A stretch of DNA of 64,000 nucleotides from Bryobacterales bacterium (GTDB lineage Bacteria > Acidobacteriota > Terriglobia > Bryobacterales > Bryobacteraceae): the NCBI GenBank assembly GCA_003135055.1, contig PLDF01000184.1:1-64000 (forward strand), read 5' to 3'. Both the position numbers and the translations under genes were made by a program. Shown piece after piece: positions 1 through 9,949 of the stretch. The notes below the pieces were generated by a model. It was not told the origin of the DNA. It saw only the letters and a list, made by a program, of their open reading frames with translations, and did no database searches. Position 1 is the stretch's first letter, and each line of letters begins with the position of its first letter.

Positions 1-896
1 TGGACGCGGTTTGCCTATCGACGATAATTGAGTTGCGGCGGATTCCACCACTTCTATGTCGCGCACCCTCTCTCACGGGCCAAGGCTCTGTCTGTGGGCT
101 TTCCAATGCGTACTTCAAATCGCTCGGACTTCCATCGTTGTTCGAGGAGTGCTGACGTAACCAATCGAACCGCCGTGTACGGACCCGTACGCACGGTGGT
201 GTGGCAGGGGTCGGCGGGCGACCGCCGCCCCTATGCCGATCACTCAACTTCACGGCCCCTGCGGGGCCGTCATCGGGACGGATGAAAAAGCGCTACGCGC
301 GGCCGCGATTTTATTATTGAGATGAAGGGGGTGCCCGCCACGCAAGTTACTGATATGGTGAGGCTTCCGGGGAGATATTTTTCGTAGGAACGTTAAGCGG
401 CCAATGTCGGAAAGTGACTTCTGGGCAAGCTATGTGTTGGGCCGGCGCCGCAGAACGACAACCCCACTATTCAGTCTCAAATAACGATCTCGGGAGTTCC
501 GACTGCCGAACGATGCTCAGCAATGTGCCTCGCGGTGTCTGATCGTTAAGCGGAACCGGCACGGTTATCGTCGTTGTCTCCAGACGCTTTTGCATCACCC
601 GATGGCTGCCTCGCTGGCGGACTGCGACGAATCCGTTTTGTTCGAGAATCCGACAAACCTCCGAGACAGAAAGAACTCGAAGTCTACGCCAACCGGGACA
701 CTTCCAGGACCTCGACCTGCAGCGCCTCGTTTGGCCGGTTGGCGGTGCACTTCTCTTGCCGTGGAGCTGTCGCCACTGGCGGGTTGCGAAATTTCATGGC
801 GAGGAGTGGCGTTTTCGATGCGCCAATGCGAGGCTTACGGCTCCTCGGAGAACATCCTGCCGTTTTGTAGCCCAGGGACTCGGGCCCAAGAATACC

Positions 897-930
897 TTGA
901 CATTCTACACATCAAGGCGTATATGTAGAA
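897..930 (+). promoter_or_regulatory. Candidate sigma70-type promoter (TTGACA-N17-TATATG) overlapped by dyad TTCTACA...TGTAGAA, possible PadR operator
   Basis: TTGACA 897-902, 17-nt spacer, TATATG 920-925; perfect 7-bp inverted repeat 903-909/924-930; SD-like GGAGGG 944-949 and GTG start 956 follow. Confidence 0.6.
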
Positions 931-955
931 TCACTAGGCGTTGGAGGGTTTGGCC

Positions 956-3619
956 GTGCCATTTGGGTTTCGCAGACATCGCCAGGAGCGGCAACTGGAT
1001 TCCGAGATCCGGTTCCATATCGATCGCATGGCGCAGGACTACGTCAGCCGCGGCATGGCCCCTCAAGAGGCGCGCCGCCGCGCGCGGATCGAATTCGGCG
1101 GCGCCGAACAGATCAAGGAAGATTGCCGCGACGTCCGCAGCCTCCGCTGGCTTGGTGACGCCATCGCCGATTTGCGTTATACGCTGCGAACCTTGCGCAA
1201 AAGTCCGGGCTTCACCGCGGCCGCTCTGTTATGCCTGGCGCTGGGAATCGGCGCGAATACGGCGGTCTTCAGCCTGCTCGACGCGGCGCTTTTGCGGGTG
1301 CTGCCGGTCGGCGAACCGCAGCGGCTGGCGCTGATTGAGTGCGCCAATGAGGACGGCCAATCCATCGACGCTTTTTCGTATCCGCAATATGTATACCTCC
1401 ACGAACATGCGCGCGCCATGGGCGTCATGGCGTACGACAATATCTCGTTGAATCTGAGTGCGGGCGCCATCGCCGATGCGCCTTCCGGGGAGCTGGTGTC
1501 GGACAACTACTTCCAGCTTCTCGGCGTGCAGCCAGCGCTGGGGCGTTTGCTTGCGCCCGGCGATGAAAACGTCGCGGTGATCAGCCATCGCTTCTGGATA
1601 AGCCGCTTCGGCGGCGACCCCGAAACCGTCGGCCGGACCGCGAATCTCAACGGCGTGGCGTTCACCATCGTGGGCGTAACGCCCGCGCGTTTCTTCGGCG
1701 CCGAAGTAGGCAGCGCTCCCGATGTCTTTATCCCGCTGGCAATGTACGACCGGCTGCAATCGGGGGCGCCGCGGCTGCCCATGGCCAACAACTTCTGGCT
1801 GAACCTGATGGGCCGCTTGCGTCCGGGCGTTACGCCGCGGCAGGCAGCCGCCGAGGCGGAATTGCTCTATCATCAATCGGCATCCGAGCGCACGCGCGGC
1901 CTGCCCGCCGGTCACCCGCTGGTCGAGTATTTCCGCCGCATGCATGTGAGTCTGGCGCCCGGCGGCAAAGGCGTCGGCGGTATACGCGCGGAATTCGGCA
2001 AGCCGCTGACGGTCCTGATGGCCGTAGTTGCATTAGTGTTGTTGATCGCCTGCGCGAATCTCGCGGGCCTGCTGCTGACGCGCTCCACAGCCCGCCGGAG
2101 GGAAATCGCGGTGCGGTTGGCGCTTGGCGCGTCGCGCGGCCGTTTAGTGCGGCAGTTACTCACGGAGGGGATGGCGCTCGCCTTGGCGGGGGGAGCGTTG
2201 GGCCTGCTGGTGGCCTCCTGGAGCGCAACCGCGCTGGTGAAATTCCTCGATCGGACCACGCTCGATGTAACCCTCGATCTGCGCGTGCTCGGCTTCGCAT
2301 TCGGCGCCTCAGTGATCACGGGACTGCTCTTTGGCGCGGCCCCGGCCATGCAGGCGGCGCGCCAGAGCGTGGCCGCGCCGCTGAAGGGCGAGCCCGCCGC
2401 CGGCGCTCGGGGACGGGGCTTCGAGCTGCGGAATTTACTGGTGTCCGGGCAGGTGGCGCTCTCGCTGACGCTCATGATTGGCGCCGGCTTGTTCATTAGC
2501 ACGCTGGCGAATCTCAAGAGTATCGATCCGGGTTTCCGCGCCGACCGCGTGCTGTTGGTCTCGTTCGATCCCGGTCTTAGCCGCTACACCGATCGGCGGG
2601 CGCGCGATTTCTATGCCGGTTTGATGGAGCGCGTCGCCGCCTTGCCCGGCGTCGAGACGGTGAGCATGGCCGACCAACCTTTGCTCGCTGGCGCGATGTA
2701 TGAGGGCGTGATGGTAGAGGGGGCGGCCATGGAAAACACCGGCGGCAAGACCGCCGGCGTTACCAGCGTGGCGGCAATCAAAACCGTGACACCACGGTTT
2801 TTCGAGACTATGGGAATCCGGTTGCGGCTGGGGCGCGATTTCTCGCCTCAGGACTTACCGGGAGCGCCTAAGGTAGCCATTGTCAACGAGCGTTTTGCGC
2901 GTCAGTTTTTCGGCGGACGGAATCCCATTGGCAAGCGCATCGGCGTCGGCGGCAAGACAGCCGAACTGGAAGTAGCTGGGGTGATCGGCGATACCAAATA
3001 CCGGAGCCTCCGCGGCGCGCCACCCGCCACGGTCTATCTGCCCTTCGATCAGGTCGATCCCAAAGGGCAACCGGGGTCGATGGCGCGCACGCTGCATATT
3101 CGTGCCAGCGCAAATCAGGAGAACTTAGCGGCGCTCATCGAGCAGCAGGCGCGAGCGCTGGACCGGAATCTGCCTGTCTCAAGAGTGACTACCTTTGCAA
3201 GAATCATCGACGCACAGTTAGTGCGGGAACGGCTGATTGCGACCTTGTCGGGCTTCTTCGGAGCGCTGGCGATGCTGCTCGCCTGCGTCGGTCTTTACGG
3301 CGTGATGGCGTACAACGTACAACGCCGGACTTGCGAAATCGGCATCAGGATGGCTCTGGGCGCCACGGGCAGCGCAGTGACACGGATGGTGATGCGCCAC
3401 TCGCTCGCGATGGTCCTGGCCGGCGTTGCGGCGGGGCTTCCTATGGCGCTCTGGCTTTCGAAATTGGTTAAGAGCTTGCTCTTCGGCGTGGAACCCGGCG
3501 ACGCGGCGACTCTGGCCGCGGCTGCGCTGCTGCTGGTCGCGGTGGCGGCGCTCGCGGCATATTTGCCGGCCCGCCGCGCGGCGCGAATCGATCCGACCGT
3601 GGCGCTGAGATACGAGTGA
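956..3619 (+). CDS. ADOP-type ABC transporter permease (MacB/FtsX domains)
   Basis: N-terminal ADOP region (RQLDSEIRFHIDR...ARIEFGG), LALGIGANTAVFSLLDA, two FtsX domains, C-terminal PARRAARIDPTVALRYE; GTG start with GGAGGG SD inside ORF 941..3619. Confidence 0.9.
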   Translation: MPFGFRRHRQERQLDSEIRFHIDRMAQDYVSRGMAPQEARRRARIEFGGAEQIKEDCRDVRSLRWLGDAIADLRYTLRTLRKSPGFTAAALLCLALGIGANTAVFSLLDAALLRVLPVGEPQRLALIECANEDGQSIDAFSYPQYVYLHEHARAMGVMAYDNISLNLSAGAIADAPSGELVSDNYFQLLGVQPALGRLLAPGDENVAVISHRFWISRFGGDPETVGRTANLNGVAFTIVGVTPARFFGAEVGSAPDVFIPLAMYDRLQSGAPRLPMANNFWLNLMGRLRPGVTPRQAAAEAELLYHQSASERTRGLPAGHPLVEYFRRMHVSLAPGGKGVGGIRAEFGKPLTVLMAVVALVLLIACANLAGLLLTRSTARRREIAVRLALGASRGRLVRQLLTEGMALALAGGALGLLVASWSATALVKFLDRTTLDVTLDLRVLGFAFGASVITGLLFGAAPAMQAARQSVAAPLKGEPAAGARGRGFELRNLLVSGQVALSLTLMIGAGLFISTLANLKSIDPGFRADRVLLVSFDPGLSRYTDRRARDFYAGLMERVAALPGVETVSMADQPLLAGAMYEGVMVEGAAMENTGGKTAGVTSVAAIKTVTPRFFETMGIRLRLGRDFSPQDLPGAPKVAIVNERFARQFFGGRNPIGKRIGVGGKTAELEVAGVIGDTKYRSLRGAPPATVYLPFDQVDPKGQPGSMARTLHIRASANQENLAALIEQQARALDRNLPVSRVTTFARIIDAQLVRERLIATLSGFFGALAMLLACVGLYGVMAYNVQRRTCEIGIRMALGATGSAVTRMVMRHSLAMVLAGVAAGLPMALWLSKLVKSLLFGVEPGDAATLAAAALLLVAVAALAAYLPARRAARIDPTVALRYE

Positions 3620-3665
3620 GTAACTGGTGACGCGGGCCGATAAATTTGACTTACTGCGGCGGAAT

Positions 3666-3690
3666 GGACAGGCCAGGAGGCCTGTCCTAC
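3666..3690. repeat. REP-like palindrome GGACAGGCC-AGGA-GGCCTGTCC + TAC
   Basis: Perfect 9-bp arms, 4-nt loop; related copies elsewhere in the window. Confidence 0.75.
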
Positions 3691-3699
3691 AGGTAACTT

Positions 3700-4035
3700 A
3701 TGGCTTCCGATAAATCCGACTTACTGCAAGGCACATTGGACATGCTGGTCTTGAAAATCGTCGCGCTGGAGCCGGTCCACGGTTACGGCATCGCGCAGCG
3801 CATCCAGCAAATCTCGCGCGACGTCTTACAGGTGCAGCAGGGATCGCTCTATCCCGCGCTCCACCGCCTCGAAAAGCGCGGATGGCTGGCGGCCGAGTGG
3901 CGCGAATCCGAAACCGGCCGCGAGGCGAAGTTCTATTCGCTGACGCGCGTGGGGCGCAAGCAGCTCGAAGCCGAGACGGAGAATTGGGACCGGTTGGCGG
4001 GCGCCGTGGCGCTGATCATGAAGACCGCGGAATAG
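3700..4035 (+). CDS. PadR family transcriptional regulator
   Basis: LLQGTLDMLVLKIVALEPVHGYGIAQRIQQIS...QGSLYPALHRLEKRGWL. Confidence 0.93.
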   Translation: MASDKSDLLQGTLDMLVLKIVALEPVHGYGIAQRIQQISRDVLQVQQGSLYPALHRLEKRGWLAAEWRESETGREAKFYSLTRVGRKQLEAETENWDRLAGAVALIMKTAE

Positions 4036-4145
4036 GAGGCTGGCAATGCGGAGCCATCAAGAGAGGTTGCGATTGTCACCCGAGAGCTTCGATCAGTCCT
4101 CTTTCGGACGCTTGCCGCGTGCGGGCTTCGCGCCGGGCCCGGAAA

Positions 4146-4186
4146 GCCGCCTGAAAGGCGGCTGCAGGCAGGATTGCCTACCCCAC
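4146..4186. repeat. Dispersed hairpin repeat GCCGCCT-GAA-AGGCGGC...GGCAGGATTGCCTACCCCAC
   Basis: 7-bp perfect hairpin plus conserved tail; related copy at 45788-45829. Confidence 0.6.
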
Positions 4187-4196
4187 AGGAGCTCGT

Positions 4197-6833
4197 ATGT
4201 TTAACCGCAAGAAGCGCCTCGAACGGCAGTTGGAATGCGAAATTCAGTATCACCTGGACCGCACGGCGCAGAGTTACATCGCGCAAGGCATGGACCCGCA
4301 CGAGGCCCACCGCCGCGCGCGCCTGGAATTCGGCGGCGCGGCGCAAATTCAGGAAGACTTGCGCGATGTGCATCGTCCGCGTTGGTTGGCCGATTTGCGC
4401 CAGGACTTAGTCTATGCCGCCCGCACGCTGCGCCGCAGCCCGGGGTTTCTGGCGTGCGCGGTGGCGACGCTCGCCCTGGGCATCGGCGCCAACACCGCCA
4501 TCTTCAGCTTGATCGATGCCGTGATGCTGCGCCCGCTGGGGGTGCGCGAACCGTCGGGCCTGATACAGATAGCGCGCTTCACGGAAACCGGCGGCGATCG
4601 CGCGGTTTCGTATCCGCTCTTCGAGTATTTCCGCGACCATCTCTCGTCCATCTCGGGGGCTTTCGCGGAGATGCCGTTGGTGAACACGATCACGCTCGGC
4701 GGCGTGGACGAGACTATTTACGGCGATGCGGTGTCGGGCGAATACTATTCGGTTCTGGGACTTGCGCCGGCGGCCGGGCGCCTGCTCGGCCCGGACGACG
4801 ATGCCGCGCCTTCTCCGGTTGCGGTGATCAGTTATGCGTACTGGCAGCGCCGGTTCGCGCTCGACCCCGCCGCCGTGGGCAAGACTTTCATTGCCGGCCG
4901 GACCGCGCTCACCATTGTGGGAGTGGAGCCGCCCGGCTTTTCCAGCATCGCGCACGGGCGTACCAGCGACTTCACCGTTCCGCTCTTCATGACCGAACAG
5001 ATCAATGGAGGCAACCGGCAGTGGAGACGGCAGTGGGACAGTAACTTCCTCGCCATGATGGCGCGTTTGAAGCCGGGCGTGACGGTGGCGCGCGCGAATG
5101 CGGAAGTGGAAGCGGTCTTCGACGGCTGGCGCCGCGAGCATGCCGCTACGCTGACAGGCGGCTTCCAGCGCAATCGATTCCTGAAAGAGCGCGCGGCCGC
5201 ATTGGCCGCCGCCGCCGGATTGAACGGCCTGCGTTATGAGTTCTTCGAACCGCTGGCTGTCCTGATGTGCATCGTGGCGCTGGTGCTGCTTCTCGCCTGC
5301 GCCAATCTTTCGGGCCTGCTGCTGGCGCGGGCAGCATCCAGGCAACGCGAGGTTTCCATCCGCCGCGCCCTGGGAGCGGGAAACGGCCGCCTGGCCCGGC
5401 AATTTCTGGCTGAAAGCATGTTGCTGGCGGCACTCGGCGCCATCGTAGGTTTTGCCTTGGCGCAGTGGTTCAGCCGCGCACTGATCGCTATGATGGCGAA
5501 TGGCGACCGGCTCGATCTGTCAGTCTCGCCCGATTGGCGCATCCTTGCGTTTACCGGCGCCATCTCGCTGCTGGCTTGCGTCCTCGCCGGTCTTGCCCCA
5601 GGCCTCAATGCCGGAAAAACCAACGTCAATCCCACGCTCAAGCAAGTTCGCAGCGGCGGCCACCGCCGTCTCGGGCGCGCGCTGGTGGTGGCGCAACTCT
5701 GCATCTCCATGACGCTGCTGATTGGCGCGAGCCTTTTCATCCGCACCTTAGTCAAGCTGTATGGCGTCGATACCGGCCTGCACACCGACGGCGTATTCCT
5801 CTTCGGCGTAACTACCAAGACACAGTTTCCGCCCGCGCGCGCCCTCGCGATTCAATCCGCGATTGTGGACCGATTGCAGCGGATGCCCGGAGTAGTTTAT
5901 GCAAGCGCGGCCGCCATGGGGCCTATCGCGGGCGGCCTTTGGAGCGATAGCGTGCAAGTGGAAGGCTACGTTTTCCGCCCCGGCGAGGACAACACCGTGG
6001 CGCTCAATGCCATTGCCCCCAAGTTTTTCGCCGTCACCGGCACGCCGCTGCTGCTCGGCCGCGATTTCGATGAACGCGACTCCGCCGGACGGAAACCGGT
6101 AGCGATCGTCAATCAGCTTTTCGTCCGCTCCTTCTTCGGCGGCCAACCGCCTCTCGGCCGTCATGTGACCTCCGGCAATGTCGCGTATGAAGTTGTGGGG
6201 GTGGCCGGGGACGCGAAATACGGGAGCCTCCGCAAAGCCATGCCGAAGACTATGTACATCCCGTGGATGCAGCGGGAGGGCGGACGGCCCACAGGCTACG
6301 CGTACTTTGCGCGCGTCGCCGGCGGCGACCCGATGCGTGTGGCGCCAGCGATGGAGCGAGCCATCCCGGAGGTGGATTCGGCCTTGCGTTTGCGCACGCC
6401 GCAAACCTTTGCGGAAGCGGTGGACCAATCCACCCTAAATGAGCGCATGATGGCCACGCTCGGAGGCTTCTTCGGCCTGCTGGCATTGATTGTCGCGTGT
6501 CTCGGCATCTTCGGAATCATGGCATTCCAGGTCTCGCGCCGCATCAACGAACTGGGCGTACGCATGGCTCTGGGAGCTACCAGAGCCAATATCGTGACGC
6601 TGGTGCTGCGCGAAGTGGCGATGCTGCTGATGCCCGGCTGCGCCGCGGGCTGCATCGCGGCAGTCTGTCTCACCCGCTTCGCCAAGAGCATGTTGTTCGG
6701 AGTTACGCCGACCGACCCGGTGGCTTTCGCGCTAGCCGCCTGCGCGCTGGCCGCCGCCACGCTAGCGGCGGGATTCCTGCCGGCGCTGCGAGCTTCACGC
6801 ATCCATCCCATGGCCGCCCTGCGGCACGAATAG
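4197..6833 (+). CDS. ADOP-type ABC transporter permease
   Basis: RKKRLERQLECEIQYHLDRTAQ..., FtsX domains, C-terminal LPALRASRIHPMAALRHE; AGGAG SD. Confidence 0.92.
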   Translation: MFNRKKRLERQLECEIQYHLDRTAQSYIAQGMDPHEAHRRARLEFGGAAQIQEDLRDVHRPRWLADLRQDLVYAARTLRRSPGFLACAVATLALGIGANTAIFSLIDAVMLRPLGVREPSGLIQIARFTETGGDRAVSYPLFEYFRDHLSSISGAFAEMPLVNTITLGGVDETIYGDAVSGEYYSVLGLAPAAGRLLGPDDDAAPSPVAVISYAYWQRRFALDPAAVGKTFIAGRTALTIVGVEPPGFSSIAHGRTSDFTVPLFMTEQINGGNRQWRRQWDSNFLAMMARLKPGVTVARANAEVEAVFDGWRREHAATLTGGFQRNRFLKERAAALAAAAGLNGLRYEFFEPLAVLMCIVALVLLLACANLSGLLLARAASRQREVSIRRALGAGNGRLARQFLAESMLLAALGAIVGFALAQWFSRALIAMMANGDRLDLSVSPDWRILAFTGAISLLACVLAGLAPGLNAGKTNVNPTLKQVRSGGHRRLGRALVVAQLCISMTLLIGASLFIRTLVKLYGVDTGLHTDGVFLFGVTTKTQFPPARALAIQSAIVDRLQRMPGVVYASAAAMGPIAGGLWSDSVQVEGYVFRPGEDNTVALNAIAPKFFAVTGTPLLLGRDFDERDSAGRKPVAIVNQLFVRSFFGGQPPLGRHVTSGNVAYEVVGVAGDAKYGSLRKAMPKTMYIPWMQREGGRPTGYAYFARVAGGDPMRVAPAMERAIPEVDSALRLRTPQTFAEAVDQSTLNERMMATLGGFFGLLALIVACLGIFGIMAFQVSRRINELGVRMALGATRANIVTLVLREVAMLLMPGCAAGCIAAVCLTRFAKSMLFGVTPTDPVAFALAACALAAATLAAGFLPALRASRIHPMAALRHE

Positions 6834-6841
6834 GAGCCATC

Positions 6842-9478
6842 ATGTTCTTCCGCAAGAAACGCCTCGAACGCCAGTTGGAATCCGAAATTCAGTATCACCT
6901 GGATCGCACGGCGCAGAATTACATCGCGCACGGCATGGACCCGCGCGCAGCCCGCCGCCGCGCGCGCCTGGAATTCGGCGGCGCCGCTCAGATTAAGGAA
7001 GACCTGCGCGATGTGCATCGCCCGCGCTGGCTGGCGGATCTGCGGCAGGACCTGGTCTATGCCGCCCGGACGCTGCGCCGCATCCCGGGGTTTCTTGCCT
7101 GCGCGGTTCTGACGCTCGCCTTGGGCATCGGCGCCAACACCGCCATCTTCAGCTTGATCGACGCCGTGATGTTGCGGTCCATGCCGGTACGCGACCCGGA
7201 TCGGCTGGTGCAAATCACCCGTCTCGCGGAAGGCGGCGAGTTCTTCCCGGTCTCCTATCCGCTCTTCGAGTATTTTCGGGATCGCCTATCCTCCGTCTCC
7301 GGGACCTTCGTGCAAGCGCGGATACGGCAGGCGATTACCCTCGATGGCGTGGACGAATTCGCCGAAGCCGATCTGGTATCCGGCGAGTATTATTCGTCTT
7401 TGGGCCTGGCGCCCGCGGCCGGGCGTCTGTTAGGTCCGGCGGACGACGCCGTGCCTTCGCCGGTTGCGGTCATTGGCTACGAGTATTGGCGGCGCCGCTT
7501 CGCGCTCAATCCCGCAGCCATTGGCAAGAGCGTCACTATCGGCGCGGCCACGCTTACCATTGTGGGAGTGGAGCCTCCCGGCTTTTCCGGCACGCTGCAC
7601 GGGCGCGCGCGCGATTTCGTGGCGCCGCTCTCGATGGCCGAACCGATCAGCGGAGGCAAAGCAGCATGGAGACAGCAGTGGGATAGCAATTTCCTCGCCA
7701 TGATGGCGCGTCTCAAGCCCGGCGTGCCGGTGGATCGCGCGAATGCGGAAGTGGGCGCGCTCTATGACGCCTGGCGCGCCGACAAGGCCGCTGGCATTCG
7801 AAGCGCAAACCCCCGCAATCACTTCCTGAAAGAGCGCGCCGCCGCCTTGCCGGCCGCCGCCGGATTGAATGGTCTAATTGCCCGCTTCTCCGAACCCCTT
7901 ACTGCGCTGATGTGCATTGTGGCGCTGGTGCTGCTTCTCGCCTGCGCCAATCTTTCCGGTCTGCTGCTGGCGCGCGCCGCGTCGCGGCAACGCGAGATCT
8001 CCGTCCGCCGCGCCCTGGGAGCGGGCCATGGGCGCCTGGCCCGCCAGTTCCTCGCGGAGAGCCTGCTGTTGGCGGGTTTCGGCGCTCTTTTGGGTTTGGC
8101 ATTGGCGCAATGGTTCAGCCGTGCGCTGGTCGCGATGATGGCGAATGGCGGCAAACTGGATCTGCCGGTCTCGCCGGATTGGCGCATTCTCGCGTTCACC
8201 GCCGCCATCTCGCTGCTCGCTTGCTTGTTCGCCGGTCTCGCTCCAGGCCTGAATGCCGGAAAGGCAAGCGTCAATCCCGCGCTCAAGCAAGTTCGCGGCG
8301 GCGGCCATCGCCGTCTCGGCCGCGCGCTGGTGATGGCGCAACTCTGCATCTCGATGACGCTGCTGGTGGGCGCGAGCCTTTTTATCCGCACCTTAGTCAA
8401 GCTCTACAGCGTCGATACCGGTGTTCGCACCGGCGGCGTGCTCACGTTCGGCGTGCGAACGAGGACGAAGTTTCCGCCCGCCCGCGCCGTCGCGATCCAA
8501 ACCTCGATTGTGGAACGCCTGCGCTCCCTGCCCGGAGTGGTTTCCGCCAGCGCGTCGGCGATGATGCCCCTTGGCGGCGGCCTCTGGGCGCGCAGCGTGC
8601 AAGTTGAAGGTTACGTCTTCCGCCCCGGCGAGGACGATACCGTTGCATTCAACGTGGTTGCCCCGCGGTATTTCGCCGCCACCGGCACGCCCCTGCTGCT
8701 AGGACGCGACTTCGACGAAGGGGACACGACTGAGTCGAAACCGGTCGCCATTGTCAACGAAAGTTTCGTCCGCTACTTCTTCGCCGGCCAGCCGCCTCTT
8801 GGGCGGAATGCGACGTCCGTCAAGATCGCCTATGAAATTGTGGGAGTGGTCAAGGATGCGAAGTACGAGAACCTGCGTGCGGCTGCGCCGAAGACCATGT
8901 ACATCGCGTGGCTGCAGTGGAAGGGCGAGCAACCCACCGGCTACTCATACCTGGCGCGAGTCGCGGGCGGCGACCCGATGCGCCTGGCGCCGGTTATGGA
9001 ACGCGCCATCCCGGAAATCGATTCGGCCGTGCACTTGCTGACGCCCCAAACGTTCGAGGAGACTGTAAACGAATCTATGCTCAATGAGCGCATCATGGCC
9101 ACGCTCGGCGGCTTCTTCGGGTTGCTGGCGTTGATGGTAGCGTGTCTCGGCATTTTCGGAATCATGGCATTTCAGGTATCGCGCCGCACCAACGAGATCG
9201 GCGTGCGCATGGCGCTGGGCGCCACCAGAAGCAATATCGTGACGTTAGTGCTGCGCGAAGTGGCGATGCTGCTTGTAACGGGATGCGCGGCCGGATGCAT
9301 CGCCGCCGCGTGTCTTACCCGCTTTGCCAAGAGCATGTTGTTCGGAGTTACGCCGACCGATCCGGTCGCATTCTCCTTGGCCGCGTGTGCGCTGGCCGCC
9401 GCCACACTCATGGCGGGATTCCTCCCGGCCCTGCGAGCCTCGCGCATCCACCCGCTGACCGCGCTGCGTCACGAGTAG
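6842..9478 (+). CDS. ADOP-type ABC transporter permease, close paralogue of the preceding gene
   Basis: MFFRKKRLERQLESEIQYHLDRTAQNYIAHGMDP...; in-frame ATG at 6842 within ORF 6497..9478; extensive identity to 4197..6833. Confidence 0.92.
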   Translation: MFFRKKRLERQLESEIQYHLDRTAQNYIAHGMDPRAARRRARLEFGGAAQIKEDLRDVHRPRWLADLRQDLVYAARTLRRIPGFLACAVLTLALGIGANTAIFSLIDAVMLRSMPVRDPDRLVQITRLAEGGEFFPVSYPLFEYFRDRLSSVSGTFVQARIRQAITLDGVDEFAEADLVSGEYYSSLGLAPAAGRLLGPADDAVPSPVAVIGYEYWRRRFALNPAAIGKSVTIGAATLTIVGVEPPGFSGTLHGRARDFVAPLSMAEPISGGKAAWRQQWDSNFLAMMARLKPGVPVDRANAEVGALYDAWRADKAAGIRSANPRNHFLKERAAALPAAAGLNGLIARFSEPLTALMCIVALVLLLACANLSGLLLARAASRQREISVRRALGAGHGRLARQFLAESLLLAGFGALLGLALAQWFSRALVAMMANGGKLDLPVSPDWRILAFTAAISLLACLFAGLAPGLNAGKASVNPALKQVRGGGHRRLGRALVMAQLCISMTLLVGASLFIRTLVKLYSVDTGVRTGGVLTFGVRTRTKFPPARAVAIQTSIVERLRSLPGVVSASASAMMPLGGGLWARSVQVEGYVFRPGEDDTVAFNVVAPRYFAATGTPLLLGRDFDEGDTTESKPVAIVNESFVRYFFAGQPPLGRNATSVKIAYEIVGVVKDAKYENLRAAAPKTMYIAWLQWKGEQPTGYSYLARVAGGDPMRLAPVMERAIPEIDSAVHLLTPQTFEETVNESMLNERIMATLGGFFGLLALMVACLGIFGIMAFQVSRRTNEIGVRMALGATRSNIVTLVLREVAMLLVTGCAAGCIAAACLTRFAKSMLFGVTPTDPVAFSLAACALAAATLMAGFLPALRASRIHPLTALRHE

Positions 9479-9499
9479 GACAGGCCTCCCGGACTGTCC
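9478..9499. repeat. REP-like palindrome, degenerate (GGACAGGCCTCCCGGACTGTCC)
   Basis: GGACAG/CTGTCC arms; preceded by GTA, i.e. reverse orientation of ...CTGTCCTAC. Confidence 0.5.
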
Positions 9500-9578
9500 C
9501 CGCGCCGGAGGCGCGCTCGGAATGAGTCCGATACCACACGCACATCCCGTGGCCCTTTCGAGGCTTGTCCGCCTATCG

Positions 9579-9928
9579 TCAAGCCTGATTGGCGATGAAT
9601 TCGACGCGATTCCGCATACTCGCGGTGGTCGTTGTCGAGCGAAGCCGCAAGATGCGGCGCAACTCTCGCCGACCGGGAACCGCTGTTGCGGCGCCAGGAT
9701 CATACCGGCATGCTCTCGCCCGGCAATGATCGATTGCGTGTGAAGCCGATGGAAATCGGAAACGTTGAACGTATCGAGGACACATTCATGTGCCGTGGCG
9801 AAAGCCAACTGTTCCTCGTCGGGCGTTTCGGTGAGACCGGCGTCCATAGCCGTGATCACCGTAACACCACGGGAACGAAGAGACGCGACCAGGTCACTGT
9901 CCATCGCGGCTATATCAATGTAGATCAT
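9579..9928 (-). pseudogene. DUF5615 (PIN-like) toxin-type protein, frameshifted
   Basis: MIYIDIAAMDSDLVASLRSRGVTVITAMDAGLTETPDEEQLAFA...QQRFPVGE continues as ELRRILRLRSTTTTASMRNRVEFIANQA* in another frame; shift at GAGAG (plus strand CTCTC 9663-9667). Confidence 0.75.
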
Positions 9929-9949
9929 CGATGCAGATCTCGATCTGGC

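Noticed and set aside
28-870. Small plus-strand ORFs at the window start
   Set aside because: No recognisable motifs, Arg/Ser-rich composition; treated as non-coding or relic DNA.
6497-6841. 5' extension of the third ADOP ORF (345 nt upstream of 6842)
   Set aside because: Overlaps the 3' end of the second ADOP gene in another frame; the ADOP N-terminus starts at ATG 6842.
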